DNA of 64,000 nucleotides from Dendrolimus kikuchii (lineage: Eukaryota > Arthropoda > Insecta > Lepidoptera > Lasiocampidae): contig CM034392.1 of assembly GCA_019925095.2 (NCBI GenBank), positions 9,415,887 to 9,479,886 on the forward strand. The letters run 5' to 3'. Under the pieces are notes generated by a model. It saw only the letters and a program-made list of their open reading frames with translations, ran no database searches and was not told the origin of the DNA. How positions within the stretch are numbered: the first letter of the stretch is position 1; each line of letters opens with the position of its first letter. Made by a program: the position numbers and the translations under genes. Below are positions 53,852-64,000 of the stretch, in pieces.

Positions 53852-54062
53852 AATAAAATTCTAAACATTCCGTGTCTGTACATGAAGCTATTTAAAAAAA
53901 AAACAACTGGAATAGACTATATAAACGAAAAAGAATATAATGCATTTTTTTTTAAGATTTCTTGTCTGTTTCTCCCTTTGTCTGTCTGTGCTTTGTGTTC
54001 CGGGAATACCGCGAGAAATTTCAAGTTAAGCGTGGACGAAGTCGGGAGTATATCGGAGTAAA
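53852..54062 (+). mobile_element. Helitron-B, internally deleted
   Basis: 5' part ATAAAATTCTAAACATTCCG and 3' part ATTTCAAGTTAAGCGTGGAC are both present, joined across a deletion of about 300 bp; the end reads GGAG where others have CTAG. Confidence 0.65.
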
Positions 54063-54075
54063 ATCATATAATAAT

Positions 54076-54675
54076 AACAATAAAACTAAGTCCATATAGT
54101 CTAGACAACTGTCCATCAGAACATAAAGGTGAGCCGAAGCCAACCTGATTTGAATTAATACAGTGAATGACATGCTGTTTACGACAACGTAGGTATTTGT
54201 TGGTGAATTGAAAAACTCGATTGCAGTGCCATCTATTTGACTAATCCGTCCATAACTAAAGAAATCATGTCATTTATCGGAACAAAATATATCCTAAGTG
54301 TTACTCGAGTTATAGACCAGCACTATTTTATTGAATCTCATTCATATACGTTTAGTAGTGTCCAAAAGAGATGCGATCACAGCGGCATCTTTTTCACTTT
54401 TTCGTCTATCCCACGAAAACGACGTTATGTATAACAAAATATTCTAATTCGGGATAAAAAATATTCTAAGGTACGCCCTGGGATATAAGTTAGCTCTGTA
54501 TCCAGTTTTATTTAAATCCGTTTAATATTTTTACTTGATGCTCTAACAGATAGACAAAAATTCTAAAAATTGTATTTTCGAAATCTGCTAGTCCAAATTG
54601 GCCCTCCTGATCTTTTTTACATTTTGAAACGCAACAAACTCGAGTCATTTACAGATTTATTATAGGACCTATAGA
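54076..54675 (-). mobile_element. Helitron-C, 3'-truncated
   Basis: On minus, 5' end at 54,675 (TCTATAGGTCCTATAATAAA) and body through AAAGATGCCGCTGTGATCGC and AGTTTTATTGTTATT. The CTAG end is missing where it meets Helitron-B. Confidence 0.65.
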
Positions 54676-55640
54676 TTTATGATTTAGCATCGTGTAAATA
54701 AATATTGTTTGTTGCTTCAATTTTGTTTGTTGGTATAAATACGTTCCTTTGATGGAGTGTGTACAAAGGGCTAAAGCATTATTCATTGAAATAGCTCTAC
54801 TTTTAGACATCTACTCAATACGTAGTGATACCATCAGTTATGTGTCGCTGCGTACGGTGTAGTAATGTCGGTAAATTACAGTCTTGGGACCCGTAATCAC
54901 TCATACTGTTATTGCCTTCATGCGTGTTTTGGTCGACTACCGTCATAATCATTGGTTTCGTAAACTGCGGAGTATTTATTAAACGGCAGTAGCAATTTCG
55001 TTCAATGAGATTGTATTTATTTTAAGCACTACTTACTTACTTAGTATGCGTTGTAAGTTAACTTAAGTGCCTACGTATATGTTTGATGACTAATTAAAGT
55101 TACCTATTAACTACAAGGTTATGGTATTCGAAACTGCCAGTAACTCTCCTATAAACGGAACCTATATGAAGTCATCATGTCTTTGTCTTTTATCTTTGTA
55201 TACTAGCATTTTTTCTTGGAAACTACTGAGTCTGTATGGATGAAATTTGAAAGGAAGGTGTAGTCTATATGGTGCTACACAATAATGTAGTAAAATCGCT
55301 AAAGATTTACACATTAACAGAAACCGCTGTACAGATAACTAAAGTTGGGAAAAACAAACTAAGTAGGACCAGCATAGTCTTGTGTGATAATAATGATTGT
55401 ACCTAAATCAGATTTTGAAATCGTGACAATGGTCATTAATATATATAATATAGCCTTTTTTGCTTAAGGATCTACTTAAATGGAGTTCGCTATCTTGCTT
55501 ACGTATTATCACATTTCTGAAAATATAAATTTATACAATTTACATACGACAAATGCGTATTACAAAAAAAAAATGATTCAGACAGGATTTCATACATACA
55601 ATATGTTTCATAAGAATTATTTTTTAAATATAGAAATGTA
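54676..55640. other. No gene; diverged repeat near 55.2 kb
   Basis: 55,160-55,330 (GGAAACTACTGAGTCTGTAT, then GGATGAAATTTGAAAGGAAG) resembles the internal part of a Helitron-like element. The remainder shows nothing. Confidence 0.35.
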
Positions 55641-55645
55641 TACAT

Positions 55646-55654
55646 AATCATAAC
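55646..55654. repeat. Target-site duplication, left
   Basis: AATCATAAC, repeated at 55,964-55,972, flanking the double-ended LINE-D insertion. Confidence 0.8.
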
Positions 55655-55963
55655 TTACATACATAATTTCACGCCAGTTCCCTTGCGGGGTAGGCACGAA
55701 CAACAGAGCGCCATTCAGGCTTATTCTTACACACCTCACTTGCTTCTTTGACATTCATAACTCTTGTCATGCACGCTCGTCTGTTCTTAAGGCTCCTGAC
55801 ATCACCTTCTGCTAGTACACGATCATGGACAATTTGATCATGGAAGGTGCGTCGTGGCCTTCCACGACTTCTGCATCCATCCACTTTTGTATTGTATATC
55901 TGCTTAGTCATTCTTTCATCATGCATTCTTCACTGGCGTGAAGTTATGTATGTATATATACAA
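55655..55963. mobile_element. LINE-D, head-to-head double-ended insertion
   Basis: 55,655-55,930 is a minus-strand LINE-D with its (TGTA)n tail at the left; 55,931-55,963 is a plus-strand copy of only the last 20 or so bases plus its tail at the right. The junction is CATTCTT|CACTGGCG. A single AATCATAAC duplication encloses both, so this is one event with two outward 3' ends. The coding part has a 6-bp in-frame insertion (FHDQI then VH). Confidence 0.85.
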
Positions 55964-55972
55964 AATCATAAC
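55964..55972. repeat. Target-site duplication, right
   Basis: AATCATAAC, identical to 55,646-55,654. Confidence 0.8.
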
Positions 55973-56117
55973 GATTATTTTGTGAAACAATCGTAATTTA
56001 TTGGGTACTTCATTTAAGTAGGCCCTTAAACCAATATGTAGCTAGTAATTCGTTTCCAATGTCATGAAAATTGTGTGTTGTACCTACCTAACTTTTAAAC
56101 TATGAACTGGAACTTTT

Positions 56118-56419
56118 ATCCGTAGGAACGGAACAAGAATACAATTGCCTGCGGTCGGGTGGCCTGTCGTAAGAGGCGACAAAACAACCCACATCCAGAT
56201 AGTAGAGTATTTCCCTGTCTGGATGGCTACCACGCTTGATCTAAGCTAAACTCTAAAGTATGTCGTCATAACAACCTTATGTTTCGGCATTAGTGGCCAG
56301 GTTCCAGTCTCCCTTTAGAGAGCGGCAGTGCTTTTATTGTTACAAATGTCCATAAGCGATGGTGACCGCTTTTCATCAGGTGCGTCTTCTGCCTATCTGC
56401 TGAATTCTGCAAAAAAAAA
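56118..56419 (+). mobile_element. SINE-A copy 14
   Basis: ATCCGTAGGAACGG to an A-run at 56,411-56,419, with small internal changes including a repeated TCTAAGCTAAACTCTAAAG. Confidence 0.8.
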
Positions 56420-56429
56420 GGAATTTTCT

Positions 56430-58000
56430 AAAAAAAAACAATGAGGTTCTAGAGTTTCAAAAATTCTTCCAAAAAAATTCATTGTAGCAAGATCCCATGA
56501 CTAGTCTTTTAGATATCGGAAATTTCCAATTTAATAGTAAGGTTTTGTTTTGAAATTGGGATGTTTCTTAAGCCTAACTTACACTGAAACAGGCAAGTTC
56601 GTTGGACAGACATCTACTTATGGCCGGCTCCTATATTTCACTATTCGTTCACTTTCCTTATCATTCGTTGAATTTTGACATTACTTGTCATACAAGTAGA
56701 AGCTTATGTCAAATTTTAATCGATAGTAAGCCAATGAACGGTCGATAAGATATAGAAACTAATCATTAATCGACAATTATATTACTAAAGGTCTTATCGC
56801 TAGTCTTTCAAGTTAACTTATTCTTACCTACTACTATCTGTCCACATTTAAGCAGAATTGTTTATTTCCGAAAATAAACCTGCAAAGCAAAACATCACAC
56901 TTCTAGTTCCAAAAATTAAACTAAACTAAACGGGTTTAATACTGCCAAATTTAATTTTAGAATTTCCATTCAAATTGCCGATACTAATCACCCATCACCC
57001 GAATGGCAATCAACTAAAAGCCAAATCATTTTCCAATTTCATTTCCGTTGTCCAACGCGTCATTGGAAATGTTCGGAACAAAAGGGGAGCACAAAGGCCG
57101 GCCGATGTCGGACGAGGGGGCATCCCCACGTTCGAGAAGGGGGACATAGAGGGGGCAAAGGCGGATAGGGGGCTACAACCCCCCGAGATTGCTACTAATT
57201 GCATGCCCGAATTGGTATAATGCACGGATACGAAGCGCGTCGTGCTAGCTTTAATAAAGCATGAGCTTAAATAGGATCAAAGCGACCATTTGTTTTAGTT
57301 AGTAAGGATTATATTATTTTTCGTAGCACGCAAAAAAGTCTCTTAAGGTAAAGTAATATTTTCAAATAAGTAATAGGCAGATATTAGCAAAAATGTATAA
57401 ATATAGTATAATATAGTCAAGGTGGGGAAGTCCATCAGTGGGGGAACTCCATACACCTCTCGTTATTTCCGTATTTGAATAGTTACAAGGACAACAAGTT
57501 GGTCAGTTATGCTAAGACACCAATATATTCTGTTTTCAAATTGTAGTTGGCATTAAATTCCGTAAAAAAGTTAAAAAACTAGAAATGTACGAACTTACCC
57601 CATTCACAGACTTCTCAGCCTTGACTATAAATATAAAGACCTTCTAAGAAATTAATTAACAGAAAGATAGGATAAAGAGAAGATATAAATAAAAAGAGCC
57701 TAAAAATAACAGAAATAAAACAAAAACTAAAAACAGAAATAAAGTCTATCTATCACCCTGACAAAATAAGAAATTCAGGTAATTTAAAAAATATCGATAA
57801 TAGAGGAGTATGGAATGAAAAGACGTATTGTGCGACCCCAAACTATTGGAAGAAGTTATAGAAAAGAGAAAATAATGTTCACCAAACAATAATTTAAATG
57901 GCATAATATACACAACAGATAATTGTAGGACCCAGTAACGCCAAGAGCCCAGAATAAATAAGGAAAAACCCTACCACAAAAATCAAATCCAAAACTTTCT
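56430..58000. other. No gene; GC-rich block 57,010-57,230
   Basis: The block at 57,010-57,230 contains long purine runs (GGGGGCATCCCC, GAGAAGGGGGACATAGAGGG) and an 81-codon ORF without known motif; its edges are sharp. It could be a conserved non-coding element. Flanks are AT-rich. Confidence 0.3.
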
Positions 58001-58005
58001 GTAAT

Positions 58006-58043
58006 CTAGTAAAGCTGTTACAGCAATGTAACAGCTTTTCTAG
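58006..58043. repeat. 38-bp near-perfect palindrome
   Basis: CTAGTAAAGCTGTTACA, loop GCAA, TGTAACAGCTTTTCTAG: 17-bp stem with one mismatch and a 4-nt loop. Confidence 0.85.
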
Positions 58044-58134
58044 ACAACCATAGAACTACAGTAATTTAGGTTATTCATAAACTGCAGTAGTAGAATTAAA
58101 ATATGTGCTTGTAAATAAAATATAACTAGTATAT

Positions 58135-58165
58135 AATATCCTACAATGAACAGTTGTAGGATATT
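58135..58165. repeat. 31-bp perfect hairpin
   Basis: AATATCCTACAA, loop TGAACAG, TTGTAGGATATT: a perfect 12-bp stem, 92 bp after the palindrome at 58,006. Confidence 0.8.
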
Positions 58166-58169
58166 AACA

Positions 58170-60735
58170 TTTTTGAGTAGTAATTATGCGTCTCTTTGAG
58201 AAATGTTAACTGTGTAGTCAAATGTAGCCTTTTGAGTTGTCACGAGAACTCCGTTGATCAGCGTCAGTGGTAGACCTTACTATTCGGTTGAACTATACAT
58301 AGACTTATCCATCAGAACAGACTGTATGTACTAAGAACCTTTCCTTGCCATTGTGGCTAATAGGTGTACATGAGAATAACTCCTAATGCTTAGATTTTTC
58401 GCGATTTCACTAATCTATCTTTAATCGTTTCTGGGAATTATGGAGTTAACATATAGAATTTTGCAAGGGTTCATTTTGCCAAAATAGCTACGAAATTCTT
58501 AAAAATTAATATATATAAGTTAGTTACCCATTTTAACAAAAGGCCCACGTAAACAACACTTCAAATATATCTACATGTTAAGCGAAAGATGTGAACCAAG
58601 ACACTAACAAATGAAGATCTACTGGCTTTGTCCACCCCTTTAGGCAATAAACGTTATAATACCTATATCAATTAGTCTTCTGATCTTCTGCCATTTTTAC
58701 GTAAGAAACTCTTTGGTGCTCCCATACCCAGGGAACTGGTTCATCCTTCTCATGGCTAATCAGCATCGCTATCCAGCGTCGCAATGCAGCCAGCTTTCTA
58801 GACACGATTTTCTCTGGCAACGATAATTATAGTCTATAGTATCTTTTTTTGATACTTACTTTTAGATTTGGTTTTATTTAAACAAATAATTTTATGTTGA
58901 ATATCATTATAGTTTATTAGTTTACCCCACACTGCAGTCAACAAAACAGTCTCATCAAAATTGATTGTTAAGTAATACGCCGGCATGATATGACATTTTA
59001 TGGTGCCTGCTTACGAAGACAAACGAAGCCGTTGCGTGTCAACGCAGCTAATCCAATAAACAACCAATATTCCTTAACAATATTGCCCTCAGTACAAATG
59101 TATGCGTGCGTGTCACAAAATATTGACTTCTTACATTTCCCTATGCTTTTTGAACCAAGGCCCAGAATTGAAACGCATCGATAAAGTTGTTAATCTATAC
59201 GCAATATCACATCCCTTATGCTGTCACGCACACGTTGCGTCAAAAAGTGCTGAGTCACAAATACCGCGGAAAACCGTACTAATATTCGATTGAAAAAGCC
59301 GTAAATAAAACATGTTGCGTAGTCTCCCTTCGGAGTATTCGCGTTATTGAGTTACGGAGTCCCTGAAGCGTTTTGCCGCCAAAACAAAGCACACTTTGCC
59401 CCCCGGCGCGAGTAAAAACATCCACAGAAATTCCCTCCACACGCGACAGAGAACGACCTTACAGAACAGAAAGGGACGGTTGCCTTAATATTTTATCAGG
59501 CATCTTCTCATCAGGAAATGGAAGACTATTCAAAATTAAACCATGATAATAAAGCCTAAAGTCGAAGATCGTGCGTATGGAATTCGGATTGCGTGTGTGC
59601 CCTTACGTCGGTGAAAGGAAATTACAACCACACCCACGTATAATGTTGCCTCAATAAAAAAACGTGTGAGAAGAAATAATGAGCGGTTACTGGCGCGCCG
59701 AGACCCAAGACCGGCGATTTCTTTTTTCTTCCATCCGCTAATTGATTAGAGGGTACAATCGAACGTTCGAAAACGTGAACACGAAGTCTTAGAATGATAG
59801 ATGGAACTGAGAATCGAGTCCCGTAAAGGCGATTACAAATTCAAATGTGAGATGCAGATGAGCTGAACGGATCGCCGCTGTTTGAAATTCAATGTGAACG
59901 AGGCCATCGTGATCGCACCTCGGCACCGGTGCGATTGTTCGACAAATTGTCATTCAAAACCTTCCACGGCAAGTGGGTATTATCAGTATTTCATCTTTTC
60001 AAAGCCACCATCGGGTTTTTTGCACTTTAATACGACTCTCTGCAGTTCTCTCACGTTTTCTTGTTTCATTCATGAGTTTATTTTTAACCACAACCTCAAC
60101 ATTCTTCAACGAAGCGCTTGCAAACATAAAGCATACTTAATATGCAGATATCTTATTGAATATTGTCTATAATAGTTAGTCCACCAATTATTACATATAG
60201 TAAGACCGGAGTGTACCTAGCTACCACGACCAAATCGCAAATATTTTAAACAAACACTGCAAATGATTGTGCATGTATGAAGGTAGATAAATCAAAAGGC
60301 CCCAGCAAATAGAGATCAATTGTATCTGCCCGCCTCTATAGGAAACAGCTTTGATAATTTTATACATGTATGGGTTACTACCCAGATTTCTTACGTCCTA
60401 TTATTACCTGTATGTTTAAATTTCCAACGTATGTGTGGAATCAAGCAAAAGTATCACGTAGCAACTCCAATATCCGCAGAAGCCGTGACATTGTAGAGGA
60501 AGTGTAAGAGTGTAAGAGAATCGCCTAATCTAGTACAGTGACTGTTCGAGACACACTTTCAGACTGGCACACAAACATAAATTTAAAAAGCAGCCATTTA
60601 TGATTAGACATCGTATACCTAAATAGTAGTTGACACTGAAATATGGGCATTTATTTGGGAATTATAGACGGTAATTTTAGTTTCATTACTATACAAAAGA
60701 TAGATGGACGTGTCATAAATGCATAATTTAACGAA
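58170..60735. other. Single-copy-looking non-coding region
   Basis: 59,330-59,470 and 59,690-59,960 are GC-richer with many CpG. No frame is supported by motif. Apart from small ORFs at 58,990-59,293 and 59,882-60,172, I see neither repeats nor genes. This is a plausible intron or intergenic control region. Confidence 0.35.
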
Positions 60736-60880
60736 AATCTATGCCAATATTATAGGTGTGAAAGTATTTTGTCCTGTCTATTAATTATGCTTTGATGTTT
60801 CGATATCAAGAATAAATACAGGCTACTTTTTAGATCGGGATATGAGTCCAAAATTTACGCGAGGCAACCCACGTTTCAAC
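60736..60880 (+). mobile_element. Helitron-like 5' fragment
   Basis: Starts TCTATGCCAATATTATAGGT and has GTGAAAGTATTTTGTCCTGT, followed by AATACAGGCTAC and a diverged ACGCGAGGCAACCCACG. Matches the 5' signature of lepidopteran Helitron-like elements. Confidence 0.4.
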
Positions 60881-60989
60881 CATCGCTATCAATTGTTTGC
60901 CAATGTTTAGTCAACGCTTCTCAAATGTAGGTAATAATACTTCAATATAGTTTGTAGGGCCATGCGGAACTCCAAACGAGGAATGCACA

Positions 60990-61400
60990 ATCATTTTGGT
61001 GAACTATACTTAACCGGAGAGACTTCGCGTCTCTCTGCGTATTCTACCGACTATACAATGGAAGTGGTCCGAGGAACTGTTCAGAATGTTGCCTCTTCGT
61101 CTTCTTGTTACCACCACACCGCACGCCATCAGCTGGGCGTTCATCCCCACTTCCTTGAGCCGCTTCGCTCTTGTACGCAACGGTTCTCTAGAATGTTTCT
61201 CTTGCGCACCGTGGGGATTTGGAATGAGCTTCCAGCCGTGTTTTTCCCACAGCGCTAATGGGGTTTTTTAAAAAGGGTGTCATAATATTTCTTCGAGGCC
61301 GGCAGCGCGTTAGTGACACTTCTGGTGCTGAAAACGTCCACAGGCGACGGTAACCGCTTTCCATCGGGTGGGCCGTCACATGTCTGCTGTTCTCCAGCGA
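60990..61400 (+). pseudogene. LINE-F C-terminal fragment and 3' tail
   Basis: Read in pieces: FGELYLTGETSRLSAYSTDY (frame disturbed), HQLGVHPHFLEPLRSCTQRF, FLLRTVGIWNELPAVFFPQR, then the 3' UTR with GGCGACGGTAACCGCTTTCC and an A-run at 61,401. It corresponds to the ORF at 16,010-16,483 but carries frameshifts and a stop after FFPQR. Confidence 0.65.
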
Positions 61401-61680
61401 TAAAAAAAACCCTTGCCGTGCTTTGGACAATAAATTGTCATAGTACTAATCACTAGCCCGGTTAGTTATATTTGCATAGTGAGCACTAGAAAAACAATCG
61501 AACATAAGAGGTTGTTTAAAAGTTACACTTAATTGTCCGCGCGAGGAAGCGTTGAAGAATATACACTACACTTTGGGACTGCACCTTCCCATCTTCTAAA
61601 CCACTCCTCCCTTCCACATTTCTGTAGCGCCTATGATATTTAACCTCTCTGACCCATGCATTGAGTACGATCTCTACTTA

Positions 61681-61720
61681 GCAAGTATGGTTACTAGATC
61701 TCTCTAGTAACCATACTTGC
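61681..61720. repeat. 40-bp perfect palindrome
   Basis: GCAAGTATGGTTACTAGA, loop TCTC, TCTAGTAACCATACTTGC: 18-bp stem without mismatch, 4-nt loop. The full symmetry implies recent origin or selection. Confidence 0.9.
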
Positions 61721-61729
61721 GTACAACAA

Positions 61730-62640
61730 AGTCTTGGGGTTATGTATAAATACATAAATGATCTCTTATTCTTTTTATCTTTTCCTAATAATTCGGAAAA
61801 GTACCTAGCGCTAGCCTACCTAGAGCTATTATGATGTTCTTCAATACTTTACTTTTCACACAATCCATCGATGTCTTTCAATACGATCAACTTACCAGTT
61901 TAACTAACTACTACCTGATATTCAATTACATGTACCTGCCCGTATCACCTTAATTTTTTCCTTTAAATTTATCAGTAACTTCACATTCAAAGATTCACTT
62001 AAATAGGAATTTTCCCCAACATATCCAACTTAACGTTCTCATCTCGCTATATGGATACGATATGGGTTTGTTTTAATGGAAGTTGTCAGAAATTGATATG
62101 ATAGAGTGACTGACAACGGAGTTGAAATTGACGAGTTTTTGTAGAAACAACAGAACCAGCCTCAATAGAAGCTAGATTGTTAGTTAACTCACTATTTTCG
62201 TACATAACTTTGTTTGTTGTATTTTCGGGAGATTACAGGACTCTTAGTGACAAGACTTTAAAAGAATGAAGAGAAAAGAAATATTACCGGATTGGAAAAA
62301 CAGAAATGTAAAGGTGCGGGGATAAGTATCTAATACCTATAGATACTTCGGCCACTATAGGAGAGCAGCATAATGACTCTGTTTTCTGTAAAAGTTTGGT
62401 GGCATCACTGATAATCATGTTTACTAATCTGTAGATAGTTTATAAACTAGTTTTATGATATATTTATTCTTGAATAAATGTAGTCGGATACGGGTGTATA
62501 TTTTATAATATTTCGATTAGTAGGTACATTTCACCAAAGCTTTAATGGTGTGCAAGCTACCACCTTAATAATTACTATTTATTTCGTTATGTAGGTACCT
62601 AGAACATAATTTGAGTAATATCTATTTATTATTTTTAGTT
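61730..62640. other. No gene recognised
   Basis: AT-rich sequence without a supported feature. Confidence 0.4.
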
Positions 62641-62647
62641 AGATAGT

Positions 62648-62690
62648 CTTGACTTGGGAAAGGTCTACGTCCAGCAGTAGACATTGATTG
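62648..62690 (+). mobile_element. RTE-type LINE tail scrap
   Basis: CTTGGGAAAGGTCTACGTCC then AGCAGTAGAC is the usual nucleotide ending of the coding part of lepidopteran RTE-like LINEs; compare 29,588-29,715 reversed. Confidence 0.45.
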
Positions 62691-62724
62691 GTTAAAGAAA
62701 GTCTTGACAGAGTCGTTTTCCTAG

Positions 62725-62909
62725 CACATTCTAATCCAATACAAAACACGTTGACTTATAATGGTGAGGAAGATGATTTGTGTGTCAAGAGTCCCACAGC
62801 ACGAGTCACCAATGATTTTGTAAAAAAAAAAAGAAGAAATAGGAAAAAAGTGGACCCCGAACTCCATAATGCACACACCAAAAACAACCGGATTTTACAG
62901 CTATATTGA
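62725..62909 (+). CDS. Candidate 3'-terminal exon, unknown protein
   Basis: An acceptor-like GTCGTTTTCCTAG ends at 62,724; the frame (entering at the second codon position) stays open for 61 codons to TGA 62,907-62,909, with AATAAA 5 bp later. The translation includes YNGEEDDLCVKSPTARVTND and a basic FVKKKRRNRKKVD that could be a nuclear-localisation signal, ending NNRILQLY. No domain is recognised, the pyrimidine tract is weak, and no upstream exon was found. Host last exon, retropseudogene and chance remain possible. Confidence 0.35.
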
Positions 62910-62913
62910 GTAA

Positions 62914-62919
62914 AATAAA
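62914..62919 (+). terminator. AATAAA polyadenylation signal
   Basis: Immediately follows the stop of the candidate exon at 62,725-62,909; weak support on its own. Confidence 0.25.
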
Positions 62920-63673
62920 ATTTTTGTAATTACAAAGACTTAAATAACAGCAAATTGCCTGTATTTGCCAGGTTATTTACACCCGCAAATATATTGAAAA
63001 TTCTACTTCCAGGATGTATTAATTTTCAGCCTCTAAGAAGTATCGGAAACTCCTTTAAAGATAGTGTAGGGTGCTTTCCTACATATGATGTTAATGATAG
63101 AGGTTTGTAGATGTAAATTGTTTATTTCTAAATTATAGTAATGAAAATGATGGTGCTTATGATTATGCTAAAATCAGTGGCTGTTTTGCCGACTGACCGA
63201 GTACGGTGTTAAATGAATACTAAAGAATATGTTAAAATGCACGTGTCTGCGTAAATCGCTGACACGGCAATGTACGGCTGTTGCTAGCCCGTACAGATAG
63301 GACTCAGTCTAGAAACAAAGTCGGGATTAAACAGACTAACGGGACAGTCCCTGGGCTCAGCCTTCAAGTATTGCGAATAATAAATACACTTTCATAGAAA
63401 ACCAAAGCGAAGGCTACCATGGTGGTATACCTTGTGCAGTGCTGTTCAGTATTCTGCGCAATTACTTATTATATAATATTTTTTAGCTACTTAAGATCCT
63501 GCTATTTGCTCAAGATCGGAAAAAAAGTAAAAAAATTGGAACATGAACAAATTTTAATATCTCCTATAACCATTTTTTTTATGTTCAATAGGTTTACGTT
63601 TGATCGCTATCTTACCTGTTGTTGAGCGATGACACGGTCTAGGGTGGAGCACGTTTACCTAGAAGATACCTAT
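62920..63673. other. No gene recognised
   Basis: 63,280-63,365 is slightly GC-richer (GGGACAGTCCCTGGGCTCAG). A 68-codon hydrophobic plus ORF (63,419-63,625) lacks supporting evidence. Confidence 0.35.
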
Positions 63674-64000
63674 TCATTCGTGAAATGAAACTCCAAGATT
63701 GTATTTGTCAAGAAAAACGAACTCCGACAGATTATTACATTCTTCGTCCCTGTGCACCAGACAGGGTGAAGCGAAGCATTTGGTCCTGACTGAAGGTGTT
63801 TCCACCAAGTATGATAGTAGAACTAGCTTATGTAGTTTTAAGAGACACTCCCCGAAGTGTATCCGATAGAAGACCGACAGTCTAGCAACCTTGCGTCTAT
63901 GCTGAAGACTTTGAAGCCGAGTATTAAAGTGATGGTCATGATGGCCGACCAGCCTCGTGGCTCTTTTTTCTTCCTCCAACGCCTCCAACTGGTATTTTAT
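63674..64000 (-). pseudogene. LINE C-terminal fragment, runs off the window
   Basis: On minus: LEEEKRATRLVGHHDHHFNT, then LQSLQHRRKVARLSVFYRIH, FGECLLKLHKL. R-A-x-R-L-V-G-D/H, L-x-S-L-x-H-R-R-K-V-A, L-S-V-F-Y-R-I are the post-RT signature of CR1-group LINEs, a different family from LINE-F. Beyond about residue 65 the frame shifts, the homologous part being FVFLDKYNLGVSF. The 5' part continues past the window end. Confidence 0.6.

Noticed and set aside
26749..56000. CRISPR-like array from repeated blocks
   Set aside because: The repeats are dispersed, in both orientations, of very different lengths and have transposon hallmarks; no regular spacing.

Overview
The window reads as a non-coding, transposon-dense piece of a lepidopteran (moth or butterfly) nuclear genome. 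The call rests on AT-rich DNA, no bacterial-type gene packing, degenerate non-LTR retrotransposon reading frames of types common in moths and butterflies, a maT-type mariner with a D..D37D catalytic triad, many small Helitron-like elements (5' TC, 3' hairpin plus CTAG), tRNA-headed SINEs and (TA)n tracts. I found no complete host protein gene and no bona fide tRNA, rRNA or CRISPR. Species cannot be fixed from the sequence.

The commonest repeat, here called SINE-A (about 310 bp, poly-A tailed, no obvious tRNA head), has about 14 copies in both orientations. Its last 75 nt match the 3' end of a LINE (here LINE-F) that also occurs here (15,953-16,502; 53,576-53,690; 60,990-61,400), so LINE-F probably supplies its retrotransposition machinery. 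LINE-D has seven copies, five bounded by clear 9-14 bp target-site duplications. LINE-E, an R1-clade element, has one long copy (38,083-40,655) and one 3' fragment (18,740-19,575). Further LINE scraps lie at 5.8, 19.6, 22.7, 29.6, 32.9, 62.65 and 63.8 kb.

DNA transposons: a deleted maT mariner with both inverted repeats and TA duplications (24,841-25,636), two non-autonomous hAT elements with 8-bp duplications (12,902-13,483; 34,396-35,020, the latter inside a SINE-A), a TA-flanked MITE (13,908-14,322), a 120-bp MITE (10,074-10,193), several foldbacks, and a degraded transposon with 5' and 3' inverted repeats (1,442-2,599). Helitron-like families B and C are spread across the window; two B copies (12.0 and 21.0 kb) carry the same extra 81 bp past the normal CTAG end, closing with a second hairpin plus CTAA, as expected for read-through transposition.

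Possible host sequence is limited to two orphan terminal-exon candidates (5,283-5,450 and 62,725-62,909, each with an acceptor, an open frame to a stop, and AATAAA nearby), a few unrecognised ORFs (6,362-6,805; 18,019-18,384; 35,730-36,206) and GC-rich promoter-like patches at 1.1-1.3 kb (with a full RFX X-box match and a TATA-like run), 31.3 kb, 57.1 kb and 59.4 kb. The most unusual signals are two insertions built as head-to-head copies with both retroposon 3' ends facing outward inside one target-site duplication (55,655-55,963 and 28,066-28,291), the read-through Helitron pair, and a set of near-perfect short palindromes at 58.0, 58.1 and 61.7 kb.
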